From Halomonas sp. (GTDB lineage: Bacteria; Pseudomonadota; Gammaproteobacteria; Pseudomonadales; Halomonadaceae): a stretch of 64,000 bases of DNA. The DNA is taken from assembly GCF_011050415.1 (NCBI RefSeq), contig NZ_DRFS01000012.1:90043-154042 (forward strand), given 5' to 3'. Made by a program: the position numbers and the translations under genes. Position 1 is the first letter of the stretch, and the number at the start of each line of letters is the position of its first letter. Below, piece after piece: positions 23,409-34,291 of this stretch. Under the pieces are notes generated by a model that made no database searches, was not told where the DNA came from, and saw nothing but the letters and a program-made list of their open reading frames with translations.

Positions 23409-23957
23409 TTATTGCAGTATCCCAACATGCTGGGCTTTACCGATGATCTCCTCAATTGAAAGTCGGTCCTGTACGACATAGAAAGGCCTGCTGCCGCCCT
23501 TAAAAATTTCCTCCATTGCCAACACTTCAGACAGTCGATGAAGTATGGTTGGGCATAAAAACACCTTTCCTTTCACCGCAGCATGGAGCGCTATTTCTAG
23601 TTCAACGACGCCCGCCTCGCGTAATAGAAAGCCGCTAGCCCCCACCTGAAGAGCGCGTCTTACCTCGGCAAGACTTGGGTTCACAGAAAGAAAAACAACG
23701 CGCGCATTGGCACCACTGCTGCGTAACTCCTGAGCTGCCTTAAAGCCTGCCTGGCTGGGAGACTGCGCATCAATCAACACCACATCAACAGATAAGTGTT
23801 GTGTCAGCTCGGCTAACTTACAGGAACTGTAAAGGCTTGCCACCACCTCAATATCGCTAAAACGCTCAATGACCCGACAAAGTCCTTCACGAATAAAGCC
23901 GCTATCATTAATGATTACGACTCTAATAGATGACTCAGAATTGCCTTGTGGATTCAT
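23409..23957 (-). CDS. Response-regulator receiver protein without a recognisable HTH
   Basis: REC domain (VVIINDSGFIREGL, VDVVLIDAQSP); C-terminus lacks the LuxR HTH. Confidence 0.8.
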   Translation of the reverse strand: MNPQGNSESSIRVVIINDSGFIREGLCRVIERFSDIEVVASLYSSCKLAELTQHLSVDVVLIDAQSPSQAGFKAAQELRSSGANARVVFLSVNPSLAEVRRALQVGASGFLLREAGVVELEIALHAAVKGKVFLCPTILHRLSEVLAMEEIFKGGSRPFYVVQDRLSIEEIIGKAQHVGILQ

Positions 23958-24201
23958 TAGCGCACCTCCACCTATGCCTACCTATCTCGCGGCGCGCCCT
24001 GCCCATTAGAACGTTCCATGTTACTTCAGCTTACAAATTAGTATTTTATTTTACGTTGTAAGCAATCTTTACCGCTAGTCAATTCAGCTTTATTTAAATA
24101 AAAATCAGCAAATACCAGATATACCTATAAACCCTTAGATATATTTGAAAAATACCAGTAAGAATGATTAAATCAAACCATAATCGAGTTGATAGTCAGG
24201 A

Positions 24202-24610
24202 GTGAGGGTGCCAACGGATGACACCCACGCCCGCTATATGCGTCTTTTAGGCGAAGACACTCGGCTTGCCGAATTACGTTCACTTAACATCCTAGACACC
24301 CCTCCAGAAGAATATCTCGACCGATATACCCGCCTGATATCCCAAGTTTTCAATTGCCCTATAGCGCTAATTTCTTTGGCTGATAAAAACCGTCAATGGT
24401 TTAAATCTTCGGTAGGCATGGATGATTTTGGAACTGGCTACTCTTCACTGAATTACCTAAAGCGCCTACCTTTCGATGTACTTAAAATTGACAAAAACTT
24501 TATCGACGGACGATCTAACGGAAGAATTCATGCTTCTCCGCGCCGATAAATCCCTCTACTTAGGTAAGCACCATGGCCGAGATCAGGTGGTGATTGAAGG
24601 AGAGCCTTAA
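24202..24610 (+). pseudogene. Composite remnant of GAF, EAL and GGDEF segments
   Basis: GAF N-terminus ([34 protein letters not shown]) joined in frame to EAL motif ([29 protein letters not shown]); another frame then encodes a GGDEF C-terminus ([25 protein letters not shown]). Confidence 0.8.
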
Positions 24611-24695
24611 AACTCGCGTGACATTAGCATCAGTGTTAACAAAGCTAGCTAATGGACGGCTGTCGCGCTTTCTTGATGCTTCATTAATAAACCAC

Positions 24696-26078
24696 CTAAC
24701 ACTCAATGGCATTAACAGCTAATCCACCTTTGGATGTCTCTTTGTACTTATCCAACATATCTCGACCTGTATCGCGCATGGTGCGAATCACTTTATCCAG
24801 CGATATAAAGTGAGTGCCATCGCCACGCAGTGCCATTTGAGCGGCATTGATGGCCTTTACCGTTGCAATGGCATTGCGCTCAATACAGGGGACTTGAACC
24901 AACCCACCAACAGGGTCGCAGGTTAATCCTAAATTGTGCTCCAGCCCGATTTCTGCCGCATGCTCAACTTGTTCGGGCGTTCCACCCATTACATCAGCCA
25001 AGCCAGCTGCCGCCATGGCACAGGCTGAGCCGACCTCCCCTTGGCAGCCCACTTCGGCTCCAGAGATCGAGGCATTTTTCTTGCAGAGGATGCCAATGGC
25101 GCCTGCCGCCAGCAAAAAATCCACCACGTTTTTCTCACAGGCATTGGGCTGAAACTTCATGTAGTAGTGTAATACCGCCGGAATAATGCCCGCGGCGCCG
25201 TTGGTGGGTGCCGTTACCATGCGCCCGCCTGCAGCATTCTCTTCGTTAACGGCGAGGGCAAAAATATTCACCCACTCCATCGCGGAGAACGTCGAGGCTA
25301 TCAGGCAGTCGTTCTGCTCGGCCGCTTGAAGACGCTGGTGAAGCAGCTTGGCCCGGCGTTTAACTTTCAACCCGCCCGGCAATATCCCTTCATGGGTTAA
25401 TCCATTGTCGATGCATTCACACATCACTTGCCAGATACGCCACAGCTCGTCTCTGATCTCCTCCTCTGTGCGCCAGACTTTCTCATTCTCCAGCATCAGT
25501 CGGCTAACGCTTAGCTGCTCTTTTTTACACAGCGCCAAGAGCTGGTCAGCGGTATCGAAGTTGTAAGGCAGGGTAACGCCACCCAAATCGTCTAGCGGCA
25601 TATCCACCTGGGCTTGTTCAACGACAAAACCGCCGCCCACCGAGTAGTAGGTATTTTCATACACCAAGTCGCCCTGGTGCGTGAAAGCAGCGAGCCTCAT
25701 GGCATTAGGGTGGTGGGGCAAGCTCTCTTCATGAAAATAGAGGTCACTCTCCCAAACAAACTTCACCTCTTTTTGTCGGCCAAGCGCTAATGACTGACTC
25801 TCTTTAAGCGCCTGAATGGCGGGCTCAATAATCGAGGGATCTATTGTGCTAGGGCGTTCACCCATCAATCCCATAATAATCGCGTTATCGGTGGCATGGC
25901 CGATACCGGTAGCCGATAGCGAACCATATAGATGGACTTCAAGATGCCCCACTTCATTGAGCTGCCCGTTTTCACGTAGGGTGGTAACATACTTAAAAGC
26001 CGCCTGCATGGGCCCAACGGTATGGGAGCTGGAGGGGCCTACTCCAATCTTAAAAAGGTCGAAAACACTGATAGGCAT
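24696..26078 (-). CDS. sdaA: L-serine ammonia-lyase
   Basis: [25 protein letters not shown]-terminus and conserved iron-sulfur region. Confidence 0.96.
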   Translation of the reverse strand: MPISVFDLFKIGVGPSSSHTVGPMQAAFKYVTTLRENGQLNEVGHLEVHLYGSLSATGIGHATDNAIIMGLMGERPSTIDPSIIEPAIQALKESQSLALGRQKEVKFVWESDLYFHEESLPHHPNAMRLAAFTHQGDLVYENTYYSVGGGFVVEQAQVDMPLDDLGGVTLPYNFDTADQLLALCKKEQLSVSRLMLENEKVWRTEEEIRDELWRIWQVMCECIDNGLTHEGILPGGLKVKRRAKLLHQRLQAAEQNDCLIASTFSAMEWVNIFALAVNEENAAGGRMVTAPTNGAAGIIPAVLHYYMKFQPNACEKNVVDFLLAAGAIGILCKKNASISGAEVGCQGEVGSACAMAAAGLADVMGGTPEQVEHAAEIGLEHNLGLTCDPVGGLVQVPCIERNAIATVKAINAAQMALRGDGTHFISLDKVIRTMRDTGRDMLDKYKETSKGGLAVNAIEC

Positions 26079-26351
26079 TGGAGCACCTCTTGACGTTTAA
26101 ACAGGGGACAATCAGGCGGTGCCTGAACGTTTTTATAATCTATTAAGTGTCTGATACAAGAATAAATAAAATTAAGTCATCTTCTATTGATGATATTTTT
26201 TATATTTATTAGACAGTCATTTTAAGTACGGTTTATCACGCTTAATAAAGGACCACTTGGCGCACTGGCAAAAGCCTGATTGCAGCCATGGCAGCCCAAT
26301 TATATAAGCGCGCTATAACCATTATTTAATAACCGCACTATTAAAAATGCG

Positions 26352-27218
26352 TTAGTTACCAAACACCACCGTGCGCCCTGAATAGAAAAACACGCGGCGT
26401 TCCAAGTGATAGCTAATCGCTCTAGCCAACGTTAAGCACTCGATATCACGCCCCTTGGCAACCAGATCCTCTGGGTAGTGGGTATGATCCACAGGCTCCA
26501 CTCCCTGGGCAATAATCGGCCCTTCATCAAGGTCGTTATTAATATAGTGCGCCGTCGCGCCGACCAACTTAACCCCTTTCTCATACGCCTGATGATAGGG
26601 CTTGGCGCCTTTAAAACCGGGCAGCAGCGAGTGGTGGATATTGATGGCCCGGCCTGCTAACAGCTCACACATGGAGGGTGAAAGCACCTGCATATACCTT
26701 GCCAGCACCACCAGTTCAGCGTCGGTATCCGCGATGATTTCGCGTATCTGCTCCTCCTGCTGCAGTTTCGTCTCGGGCGTGATCGGCAGGTAGTGGTAGG
26801 GCAAATCGTGCCATGCTGCCAACGGCTCCAGATCAGGATGATTGGAAATCACCGCTTTGATATCCAGCGGAAGCTGCCCTGTTCGATAACGGTAGAGCAG
26901 ATCATTCAAGCAGTGGTCGGCCTTGGAGACCATGATCACGGTGCCGGTGCGTTTCCCAGGTGCCGTCAACTCGAACTGCATATCGAATTCGTTGGCTCGT
27001 GCTGCAAAACCGGCCTCAAAGCGCTCTTCATGGAACTCATCTTGCTCTGGGCGAAACTCAGCGCGAATAAAAAAGCGCCCGCCCAGCCGATCATCGAAAG
27101 AGTTGAGTTCAGTGATATAGCACTGCTGCTCTTTTAAAAAGCGTGTGACGACGTCCACCGTTCCCAAACGGCTAGGGCATTGGGCGGCAAGGATCCAGGT
27201 ATCACTCATTCGGCTCAT
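26352..27218 (-). CDS. purU: Formyltetrahydrofolate deformylase
   Basis: N-terminal ACT domain plus formyltransferase domain (NIHHSLLPGFKGAKPYHQAYEKGVKLVGATAHY). Confidence 0.95.
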   Translation of the reverse strand: MSRMSDTWILAAQCPSRLGTVDVVTRFLKEQQCYITELNSFDDRLGGRFFIRAEFRPEQDEFHEERFEAGFAARANEFDMQFELTAPGKRTGTVIMVSKADHCLNDLLYRYRTGQLPLDIKAVISNHPDLEPLAAWHDLPYHYLPITPETKLQQEEQIREIIADTDAELVVLARYMQVLSPSMCELLAGRAINIHHSLLPGFKGAKPYHQAYEKGVKLVGATAHYINNDLDEGPIIAQGVEPVDHTHYPEDLVAKGRDIECLTLARAISYHLERRVFFYSGRTVVFGN

Positions 27219-27290
27219 AGTGCATCTCTACTTAGCGGCAGATCGTCTCGGAAGATCGTAGCAGCCGAAACAGTGTTCCGGCCTGCCAAC

Positions 27291-27923
27291 TTATTGTTCT
27301 ACGTTAACGCCGTACTCTGACCCGGCATCCAGTAACCAGCGGTAGCAGTAGTCGGCAAAACTGCGCCGCACCACTAGCTCCCAGCGCTCTTCACTAGGGC
27401 GACGAAGGATAGTGGTCGCCTTGGCGAAGACCGTCGTGACGCCCTTCCCCACCGGGAAGTTGCTGGGGTGAACATCGTAGATCACCGTTTTCATCAACAG
27501 CTCTAGGGCCGCCTCACCGGAAACCTCCAATAGCGTCTGCCCACCGCTAACGTCGCTGATGGCGTAATGGGCGTCCCCCAAATACTCACGCAGCTTCGTC
27601 TCCAGCGGAAACTCTTCCCCACCGGGCACGATCACCAGCCACTCGTCCGGGGAGAGCCACTGAATGGAGCGCTCGCCGCTGGCATCGTGCACCAGCGCTT
27701 GGGGTTTGCCAGGCAGGCTGATCCCCAGCACCTCGCGCACCGCCTCATCAAGCACGATGGCACCACCACGCAGGATCAGGTGCCCAAGCATGGCCCGCTC
27801 GCGTAGCTTAAGCCGGTAACCACTGCCCCGAGGCGCGCCACTGTGACGATAGCTATAAGCTAATGGGGACTCTACCGGGATCGCGGTATCAGTACGGGTG
27901 TCGAAAGTAGCCGCGTTAGACAT
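27291..27923 (-). CDS. soxG: Sarcosine oxidase subunit gamma
   Basis: Position after soxA and SoxG-like sequence; ATG at 27923 preferred to 27977. Confidence 0.9.
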   Translation of the reverse strand: MSNAATFDTRTDTAIPVESPLAYSYRHSGAPRGSGYRLKLRERAMLGHLILRGGAIVLDEAVREVLGISLPGKPQALVHDASGERSIQWLSPDEWLVIVPGGEEFPLETKLREYLGDAHYAISDVSGGQTLLEVSGEAALELLMKTVIYDVHPSNFPVGKGVTTVFAKATTILRRPSEERWELVVRRSFADYCYRWLLDAGSEYGVNVEQ

Positions 27924-30900
27924 GCTGGCGCTCTCCCTTGGGGTCGTAGAAAACAGTGCTGACGATTTCAGCTTCATGGGTCTGGCCGTCTGCCATGGGC
28001 AGGTAAACCGTTTCGCCCAACTTCTGATGGCCCCCCTTAACCACCGCTAGCGCAAACCCTGCATCCAGAATAGGGCTGTAGTAGCTGGAGGTAACATGCC
28101 CCACCATGGGCATAGGAATCGCATGCTTGGGATCAAGCACGATCTGAGCGCCCTCTTCGAGGATCACCTTCGGATCCTTGGGCCGGAGACCCACCAACTG
28201 CTTGCGGTTCTCGCGTTTGGTATCACTGCGCGTCAGGGCGCGCTTGCCAATCCATGAAAAAGGTTTGTCGTAGCCTACGCACCACTGCATCCCTAAGTCT
28301 TCCGGGGTGACGGAGCCATCGGTCTCCTGGCCCACGATGATAAAGCCCTTTTCAGCCCGCAGAACGTGCATGGTTTCGGTGCCATAGGGCGTCAAGCCAT
28401 ACTTCTCGCCATGCTTAAACAGGGTCTGCCACACATGCATGGCGTAGTTGGCTTGCACGTTGATCTCAAAGGTCAGCTCGCCGGTAAAGGAGATGCGAAA
28501 GACCCGTGCAGGCACCCCCGCCACTTTCCCGGAGCGCCAGTCCATGAACTTGAAGCTATCGCGGTCAAGATCGATATCACTGATCTCGGCGAGCAGCTTG
28601 CGCGCTTCCGGGCCAGTGATGGTCATGGTGGCCCAGTGGTCGGTCACCGATGAGAAGTAGACATCCAGCTCCGGCCACTCGGTCTGATGCCACAGCTCCA
28701 GCCATTCCAGGATAGCCGCTGCGCCACCGGTAGTGGTGGTCATCAAAAAGTGGTTTTCAGCCAGGCAGCTGGTCACACCGTCGTCGGTGACCATGCCATC
28801 GTCTTTACACATCAGGCCGTAACGGCATTTACCAACCGCCAACTTTTCCCACTTATTGGTGTAAATCCGCGCCAGGAATTCCCGCGCATCCGGCCCTTGA
28901 ATATCGATCTTGCCAAGCGTCGAGGCATCGAGGATACCGACCTTCTCGCGCACCGCCAGGCACTCGCGAGCAACCGCCTCGTGCATCGTCTCGGTCTTGC
29001 CACTCATCTTCTGCGGATAGTACCAGGGGCGCTTCCACTGACCGACGTCCTCGAACTCGGCGCCGCGCTCGACGTGCCACTGATGAAGCGCGGTGTAGCG
29101 TTCGGGGTCGAACAAGTCACGACAGTGGCGACCGACAATGGCACCGAAGGTGACCGGGGTATAGTTGGGACGGAACACCGTGGTGCCCACCTCGGGAATA
29201 GAGCGATTCAAGCAACGGGCGGCAATCGCCATGCCGTTGATATTGCCCAACTTACCTTGATCCGTACCGAACCCCATGGCGGTATAGCGCTTGATGTGTT
29301 CGATGGACTCAAAGCCTTCCCGGGTCGCCAGTTCAATACCTGCGGCGGTAACGTCGTTCTGTAGGTCAACAAACTGTTTAGGCCCGCGCAGGGTGGGCTT
29401 CTCATGGGGCACTTGAAACAGTGCTACCGCTGGCCCCTGCTGAAGCCGTTCGGCGCTCGGTATATTAACGGTCTGGGCGGTATACCCCATGGTGGCAACC
29501 GCTTTGATGCCTGCCTCGACCCCCTCGGCGATGACATCACCCAAGGCATAGGTGCCATTGACTCCACCGCACGCCTGAACGCCCTTCACCAGCCCCGGCA
29601 CAAAGCCAATAATATCGTCACGCCAGGTAGGCCGCGCACCGGTGTGGGAAGCCAGGTGAATCACCGGGCTATAGCCACCCGAACTGGCGATGGTGTCACA
29701 AGCCAGTTCCTGAACCGGGCCGCTCACTTTGAAAGCGTCAATATCGATCTTGGCAACCCGTGCCCCGGTGACCCGATTACTGCCCTTCGCCTCTATCACG
29801 GCACTGCCGGTGATGATCTTGATCCCCTGGGCTCGGGCAGCATCGATCCAGTCACCCTTTGGTGCCTCACGAGCATCGACGATCGCCACTACCTCGCAGC
29901 CAGCCTCCTTCCAGTCTAAGGCGGCGCGGTAGCCGTAGTCGTTGCTGGTGGAGAGCACCAGTTGGCGCCCCGGCACCACGCCGTAGCGACGAATGTAGGT
30001 AGACACAGCGCCCGCCAACAGATTACCCGGCACGTCGTTACCCGCATAAACCAGCGGCCGCTCGTGGGCGCCGGTGGCCAGGATCACCTGGCCGACGCGT
30101 ACCCGATGCATTCGGGAGCGCACCGGGCGGTGGCCATTGACGACGGGGGCCGTTTCGCCCAGGTGCTCGGTGCGCCGCTCGTGCAGCGTTACAAAATTGT
30201 GGTCGTGGTATCCATTAACGGTAGTACGGGGCAATAAAGAGACGTTCTCACATCCGGCTAACTCTTCCAGCACCTGAGCAGCCCACTGGTCGGCGGGTTT
30301 GCCATTCAGAGTTTCGCGGCTCTCCAACAGTGAGCCACCCATCTCTTCTTGCTCATCGGCAACCATCACCCGTGCACCGCTGCGGGCAGCCGCCAATGCT
30401 GCCGACAAGCCTGCTGCGCCAGCGCCAACGACCAGCACATCACAGTGCTGATTGAAATGATCGTAGCTATCCGGATCGTCTTCCATAGGGCTGCGGCCCA
30501 GACCCGCCGCCTTACGAATGTACTTCTCGTAGGTTAGCCACATCGACGCCGGTGCCATAAACGTCTTGTAGTAGAAGCCCGGCGGCATAAACTGCCCACC
30601 CAGCTTGCCCACCAACCCCATCAGGTCGCGCTGTACATTGGGCCAACCATTGGTGCTTCGTGCGGTCAGGTCGTTAAACAGCGCCTGCTGAGTGGCGCGC
30701 ACGTTAGGCACCTGGGCCGCTTCGCTGCTGCCCAACTGAACGATAGCATTGGGCTCTTCGGCGCCAGCAGCCACGATGCCTCTAGGGCGCGAATATTTGA
30801 AACTACGATTAACGATATCCACGCCGTTAGCCAGTAGTGCCGAAGCCAGAGTGTCTCCTGGGTGGCCTTGATAGGGCTGGCCATTGAAGGTAAAACTCAG

Positions 30901-30966
30901 CGTGCGGGTGCGGTCGATACGGCCGCCTGTGGCAAGCCGGAACACTTGCTGTTTGGACTGACTCAT
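27916..30966 (-). CDS. soxA: Sarcosine oxidase subunit alpha
   Basis: 1016 aa; NAD-binding GAGAAGLSAALAAARSG plus C-terminal aminomethyltransferase-like domain. Confidence 0.96.
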   Translation of the reverse strand: MSQSKQQVFRLATGGRIDRTRTLSFTFNGQPYQGHPGDTLASALLANGVDIVNRSFKYSRPRGIVAAGAEEPNAIVQLGSSEAAQVPNVRATQQALFNDLTARSTNGWPNVQRDLMGLVGKLGGQFMPPGFYYKTFMAPASMWLTYEKYIRKAAGLGRSPMEDDPDSYDHFNQHCDVLVVGAGAAGLSAALAAARSGARVMVADEQEEMGGSLLESRETLNGKPADQWAAQVLEELAGCENVSLLPRTTVNGYHDHNFVTLHERRTEHLGETAPVVNGHRPVRSRMHRVRVGQVILATGAHERPLVYAGNDVPGNLLAGAVSTYIRRYGVVPGRQLVLSTSNDYGYRAALDWKEAGCEVVAIVDAREAPKGDWIDAARAQGIKIITGSAVIEAKGSNRVTGARVAKIDIDAFKVSGPVQELACDTIASSGGYSPVIHLASHTGARPTWRDDIIGFVPGLVKGVQACGGVNGTYALGDVIAEGVEAGIKAVATMGYTAQTVNIPSAERLQQGPAVALFQVPHEKPTLRGPKQFVDLQNDVTAAGIELATREGFESIEHIKRYTAMGFGTDQGKLGNINGMAIAARCLNRSIPEVGTTVFRPNYTPVTFGAIVGRHCRDLFDPERYTALHQWHVERGAEFEDVGQWKRPWYYPQKMSGKTETMHEAVARECLAVREKVGILDASTLGKIDIQGPDAREFLARIYTNKWEKLAVGKCRYGLMCKDDGMVTDDGVTSCLAENHFLMTTTTGGAAAILEWLELWHQTEWPELDVYFSSVTDHWATMTITGPEARKLLAEISDIDLDRDSFKFMDWRSGKVAGVPARVFRISFTGELTFEINVQANYAMHVWQTLFKHGEKYGLTPYGTETMHVLRAEKGFIIVGQETDGSVTPEDLGMQWCVGYDKPFSWIGKRALTRSDTKRENRKQLVGLRPKDPKVILEEGAQIVLDPKHAIPMPMVGHVTSSYYSPILDAGFALAVVKGGHQKLGETVYLPMADGQTHEAEIVSTVFYDPKGERQHV

Positions 30967-31304
30967 GCCCGCACTCCTTCTTGGTGGCTAACAGCGGCAG
31001 CTTCGCGGGACTGCGTTTGGTTAGCAGCAGTAATCGACGGCTGCTCACCCATCTTGTAGGTCTCGAGAATTTCGTAGCTAACCGTGTGACGCGTTATGTT
31101 GAAAAACTTGCGGCACCCAACCGCATGCACCCACATCTCATGATGCACACCCCGAGGATTATCGCGGAAAAACAGATAGTCACCCCACTCCTCGTCACTA
31201 CACTCCTCAGGATTTTTAGGCCGCTCGATATGCGCCTGGCCCTTGGGGTGAAACTCCTCTTCCTCACGGTGCTCACCGCAGTAAGGGCAGTAGATATAGA
31301 ACAT
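30963..31304 (-). CDS. soxD: Sarcosine oxidase subunit delta
   Basis: MFYIYCPYCGEHREEEEFHPKGQAHI; ATG at 31304 preferred. Confidence 0.95.
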   Translation of the reverse strand: MFYIYCPYCGEHREEEEFHPKGQAHIERPKNPEECSDEEWGDYLFFRDNPRGVHHEMWVHAVGCRKFFNITRHTVSYEILETYKMGEQPSITAANQTQSREAAAVSHQEGVRA

Positions 31305-31326
31305 TTGGAGACTCCTCGTACAAACC

Positions 31327-32577
31327 CTAGTGGGCCACGCCGGCGGCGCCGTGCTCATCAATCAGCGCACCGCTATGGAAGCGGAACATGGAGAACGGTT
31401 CGGCAATGGGGTGCATCTCGCCCTTGGCCAGACTGGCAGCGAACACATGCCCCGAGCCTGGGGTGGCTTTAAAGCCACCGGTGCCCCAGCCACAGTTGAA
31501 GTACAGACCCTTCACCGGTGTTTTGGAGATGATTGGACAGGCATCCGGGCAGGTATCGACGATACCGCCCCACTGACGATTCATACGCACCCGAGAGAAG
31601 ATCGGGAACATCTCGACGATCGCCTGGAGAGTGTGCTCAACGGTGGGGTAGCTGCCGCGCTGTCCATAGCCGTTATAACCATCAATGCCCGCGCCAATCA
31701 CCAGATCGCCCTTATCGGACTGGCTGACATAGCCATGCACGTGGTTGGACATCACCACGGTATCGAGAATTGGTTTGATCGGCTCGGAAACCAGGGCCTG
31801 CAGCGGATGGGACTCCAGCGGCAAATTAAAGCCACCCATCTTGGCCAGCACGCTGGAATTACCGGCGGCCACGCAGCCCACGGTTTTGGCTTCGATGTCG
31901 CCACGGTTGGTGTGTACCCCATAGATCTGTCCGTCACGGATCTTGAAGCCAGTGACTTCGGTCTGCTGCAGAATATCCACGCCGTGGGCATCGGCACCGC
32001 GGGCGTAGCCCCAGGCCACCGCGTCGTGGCGCGCTACGCCCGCACGCGGCTGCCACGACGCCCCCATCACCGGGTAACGAGCGCTCTTGGAGCAGTCCAT
32101 AATCGGCACCAACTCCTGCACACCCTTGGCGTCCAATACCTCACCGTCAATGCCATTCAGACGATTGGCATTCACCCGGCGCTGGATATCGCGCATATCC
32201 TGCAGGGTATGCCCTAGGTTGAGCACCCCTCGTTGGGAGAACATGACGTTGTAGTTAAGATCCTGGGAGAGCCCTTCCCACAGCTTCATGGCGTGTTCGT
32301 AAAGGGCTGCTGCTTCGTCCCATAAGTAGTTTGAACGCACAATAGTGGTATTACGGGCGGTATTACCCCCGCCCAGCCAGCCTTTCTCAATCACCGCCAC
32401 GTTCTTGACGCCGAACTCTTTCGCCAAGTAGTAGGCCGTGGCCAAGCCGTGACCGCCACCACCGACGATAATCACGTCGTACTGCTTTTTAGGCGTGGGG
32501 TTGCGCCACTGGCGCTCCCAGTTCTCGTGGTGGCTCAGCGCGTGCTTGACCAGGCCGAAGCCGGAATAGCGTTGCAT
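31327..32577 (-). CDS. soxB: Sarcosine oxidase subunit beta
   Basis: 416 aa; [42 protein letters not shown]. Confidence 0.96.
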   Translation of the reverse strand: MQRYSGFGLVKHALSHHENWERQWRNPTPKKQYDVIIVGGGGHGLATAYYLAKEFGVKNVAVIEKGWLGGGNTARNTTIVRSNYLWDEAAALYEHAMKLWEGLSQDLNYNVMFSQRGVLNLGHTLQDMRDIQRRVNANRLNGIDGEVLDAKGVQELVPIMDCSKSARYPVMGASWQPRAGVARHDAVAWGYARGADAHGVDILQQTEVTGFKIRDGQIYGVHTNRGDIEAKTVGCVAAGNSSVLAKMGGFNLPLESHPLQALVSEPIKPILDTVVMSNHVHGYVSQSDKGDLVIGAGIDGYNGYGQRGSYPTVEHTLQAIVEMFPIFSRVRMNRQWGGIVDTCPDACPIISKTPVKGLYFNCGWGTGGFKATPGSGHVFAASLAKGEMHPIAEPFSMFRFHSGALIDEHGAAGVAH

Positions 32578-32589
32578 AGGGCGCTCCTC

Positions 32590-33903
32590 TTAAGCTATGG
32601 ACTCGACGGCTTCGACGGCTGACTCAGCATAAACAGGGTGCTGGGCACACACATCAGTCACTTTGGCTTGCACCTCGGCTTCAATGGCAGTCGTGTCTTT
32701 GCCTGCCGCCAGCACGTCTAAAATGTCGCAAATCCAGCCAGCCAGATCGCTACACTCCTGGGCATCAAAGCCGCGCGTGGTGACCGCCGGGGTGCCAATA
32801 CGCAGGCCGGAAGTCACAAAGGGGCTTTGGGGATCATTGGGCACCGTATTCTTATTAACGGTGATATGCGCACGGCCAAGGGCGGCATCCGCATCCTTAC
32901 CCGTAATGCCCTGGCGGATCAGCGAAACCAGAAAGAGGTGGTCGTCGGTACCGCCAGACACCACGTCATAGCCGCGCTCCATAAACACCTTGGCCATCGA
33001 CTGTGCGTTCACAATTACCTGCTGCTGGTAGCGCACAAATTCCTGGTTCATGGCCTCCTTAAACGCCACCGCCTTAGCGGCGATCACATGCATCAATGGG
33101 CCGCCCTGCTGCCCCGGGAAGACCGCCCCATTGAGCTTCTTGTAGAGCGCCTCGTCGCCATGGGCGGAGAGAATCAAACCACCCCGTGGGCCGCGCAGCG
33201 TTTTATGGGTCGTCGTGGTGACCACATGGGCGAAGGGAAGAGGGCTGGGATAGAGGCCCGCTGCCACCAGGCCAGCGACGTGGGCCATATCAACCATCAA
33301 CCAGGCACCGACCTCATCGGCGATGGTACGAAAACGCCGCCAGTCCACCACCCGCGAGTAGGCGGAGAAGCCTGCGATGATCATCTTCGGCTGGTGCTCA
33401 CGGGCCAAGCGTTCAACTTCTTCGTAGTCGATCTCGCCGGTTTCAGGCTTAAGGCCATACTGTATAGCGTTGTAGTGTTTGCCCGAAAAATTGGGAGCAG
33501 CACCGTGAGTTAAGTGGCCACCATGGGCAAGGCTCATACCCAGCACCGTATCGCCCGGCGAGACCAGCGCCATAAATACAGCGGCATTGGCCTGGGCACC
33601 GGAGTGCGGCTGCACATTGGCGTAGTTGGCACTAAACAGGTTGCAGGCGCGCTCAATGGCCAAGGCTTCAACCTTGTCAACGAACTCACAGCCACCGTAG
33701 TAACGGCGACCTGGATAACCTTCTGCATACTTATTGGTTAGCTGCGTACCTTGCGCTTCCATAACAAGTTTGCTGGTGTAGTTTTCGGAGGCGATCAACT
33801 CAATATGCGCTTCTTGGCGAACTGTTTCTTCAGCAATTGCTTCAGCAAGCAGACTGTCGTAATTGGCCAAACGGGCATTGGGGGAAAAATTATTCTGAAG
33901 CAT
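32590..33903 (-). CDS. glyA: Serine hydroxymethyltransferase
   Basis: [13 protein letters not shown] lysine motif [15 protein letters not shown]; first in a likely glyA-soxBDAG-purU operon. Confidence 0.96.
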   Translation of the reverse strand: MLQNNFSPNARLANYDSLLAEAIAEETVRQEAHIELIASENYTSKLVMEAQGTQLTNKYAEGYPGRRYYGGCEFVDKVEALAIERACNLFSANYANVQPHSGAQANAAVFMALVSPGDTVLGMSLAHGGHLTHGAAPNFSGKHYNAIQYGLKPETGEIDYEEVERLAREHQPKMIIAGFSAYSRVVDWRRFRTIADEVGAWLMVDMAHVAGLVAAGLYPSPLPFAHVVTTTTHKTLRGPRGGLILSAHGDEALYKKLNGAVFPGQQGGPLMHVIAAKAVAFKEAMNQEFVRYQQQVIVNAQSMAKVFMERGYDVVSGGTDDHLFLVSLIRQGITGKDADAALGRAHITVNKNTVPNDPQSPFVTSGLRIGTPAVTTRGFDAQECSDLAGWICDILDVLAAGKDTTAIEAEVQAKVTDVCAQHPVYAESAVEAVESIA

Positions 33904-34224
33904 TACCGCCTCCTCATTCGTCACTTTGTTATTAAGTGCTCGACATACTCTTTAATGCTGATAAACCAAGGTCGCTTTCAACCAAAGTTACGATCAACGC
34001 GTTGTTACCGCGATACTATCGTTGGGCTCTGGGTCCAAGATGCTTGCCGACGTCACCACGCGATGCATTTGCGACATCGGCAACATTTAGCCGACGGGTT
34101 CATAGGAGGTACCGAAAAAGCAGCAGCAATAGCGCCGTTTCAGCAGACAAGGCCAATTGAGCACTCATAATTATTAGCCGTCAGAGGTGCGTAAAATGAA
34201 TGTTTATTTATTATCAATAAAACC

Positions 34225-34262
34225 AAAACGCCCTTTACGGCAGTAGCCATAAAGGGCGTTTT
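34225..34262. terminator. Terminator downstream of gbcB
   Basis: Long stem AAAACGCCCTTTA...TAAAGGGCGTTTT. Confidence 0.8.
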
Positions 34263-34291
34263 ACTGGCTGTATTAAAAGCAGTTTTTAAGC

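Noticed and set aside
31330-32217. 295-aa ORF antisense to soxB
   Set aside because: Shadow ORF opposite a well-supported gene; composition typical of antisense reading.
33925-34200. Glycine riboswitch upstream of glyA
   Set aside because: No recognisable tandem glycine aptamer core could be read on the minus strand.
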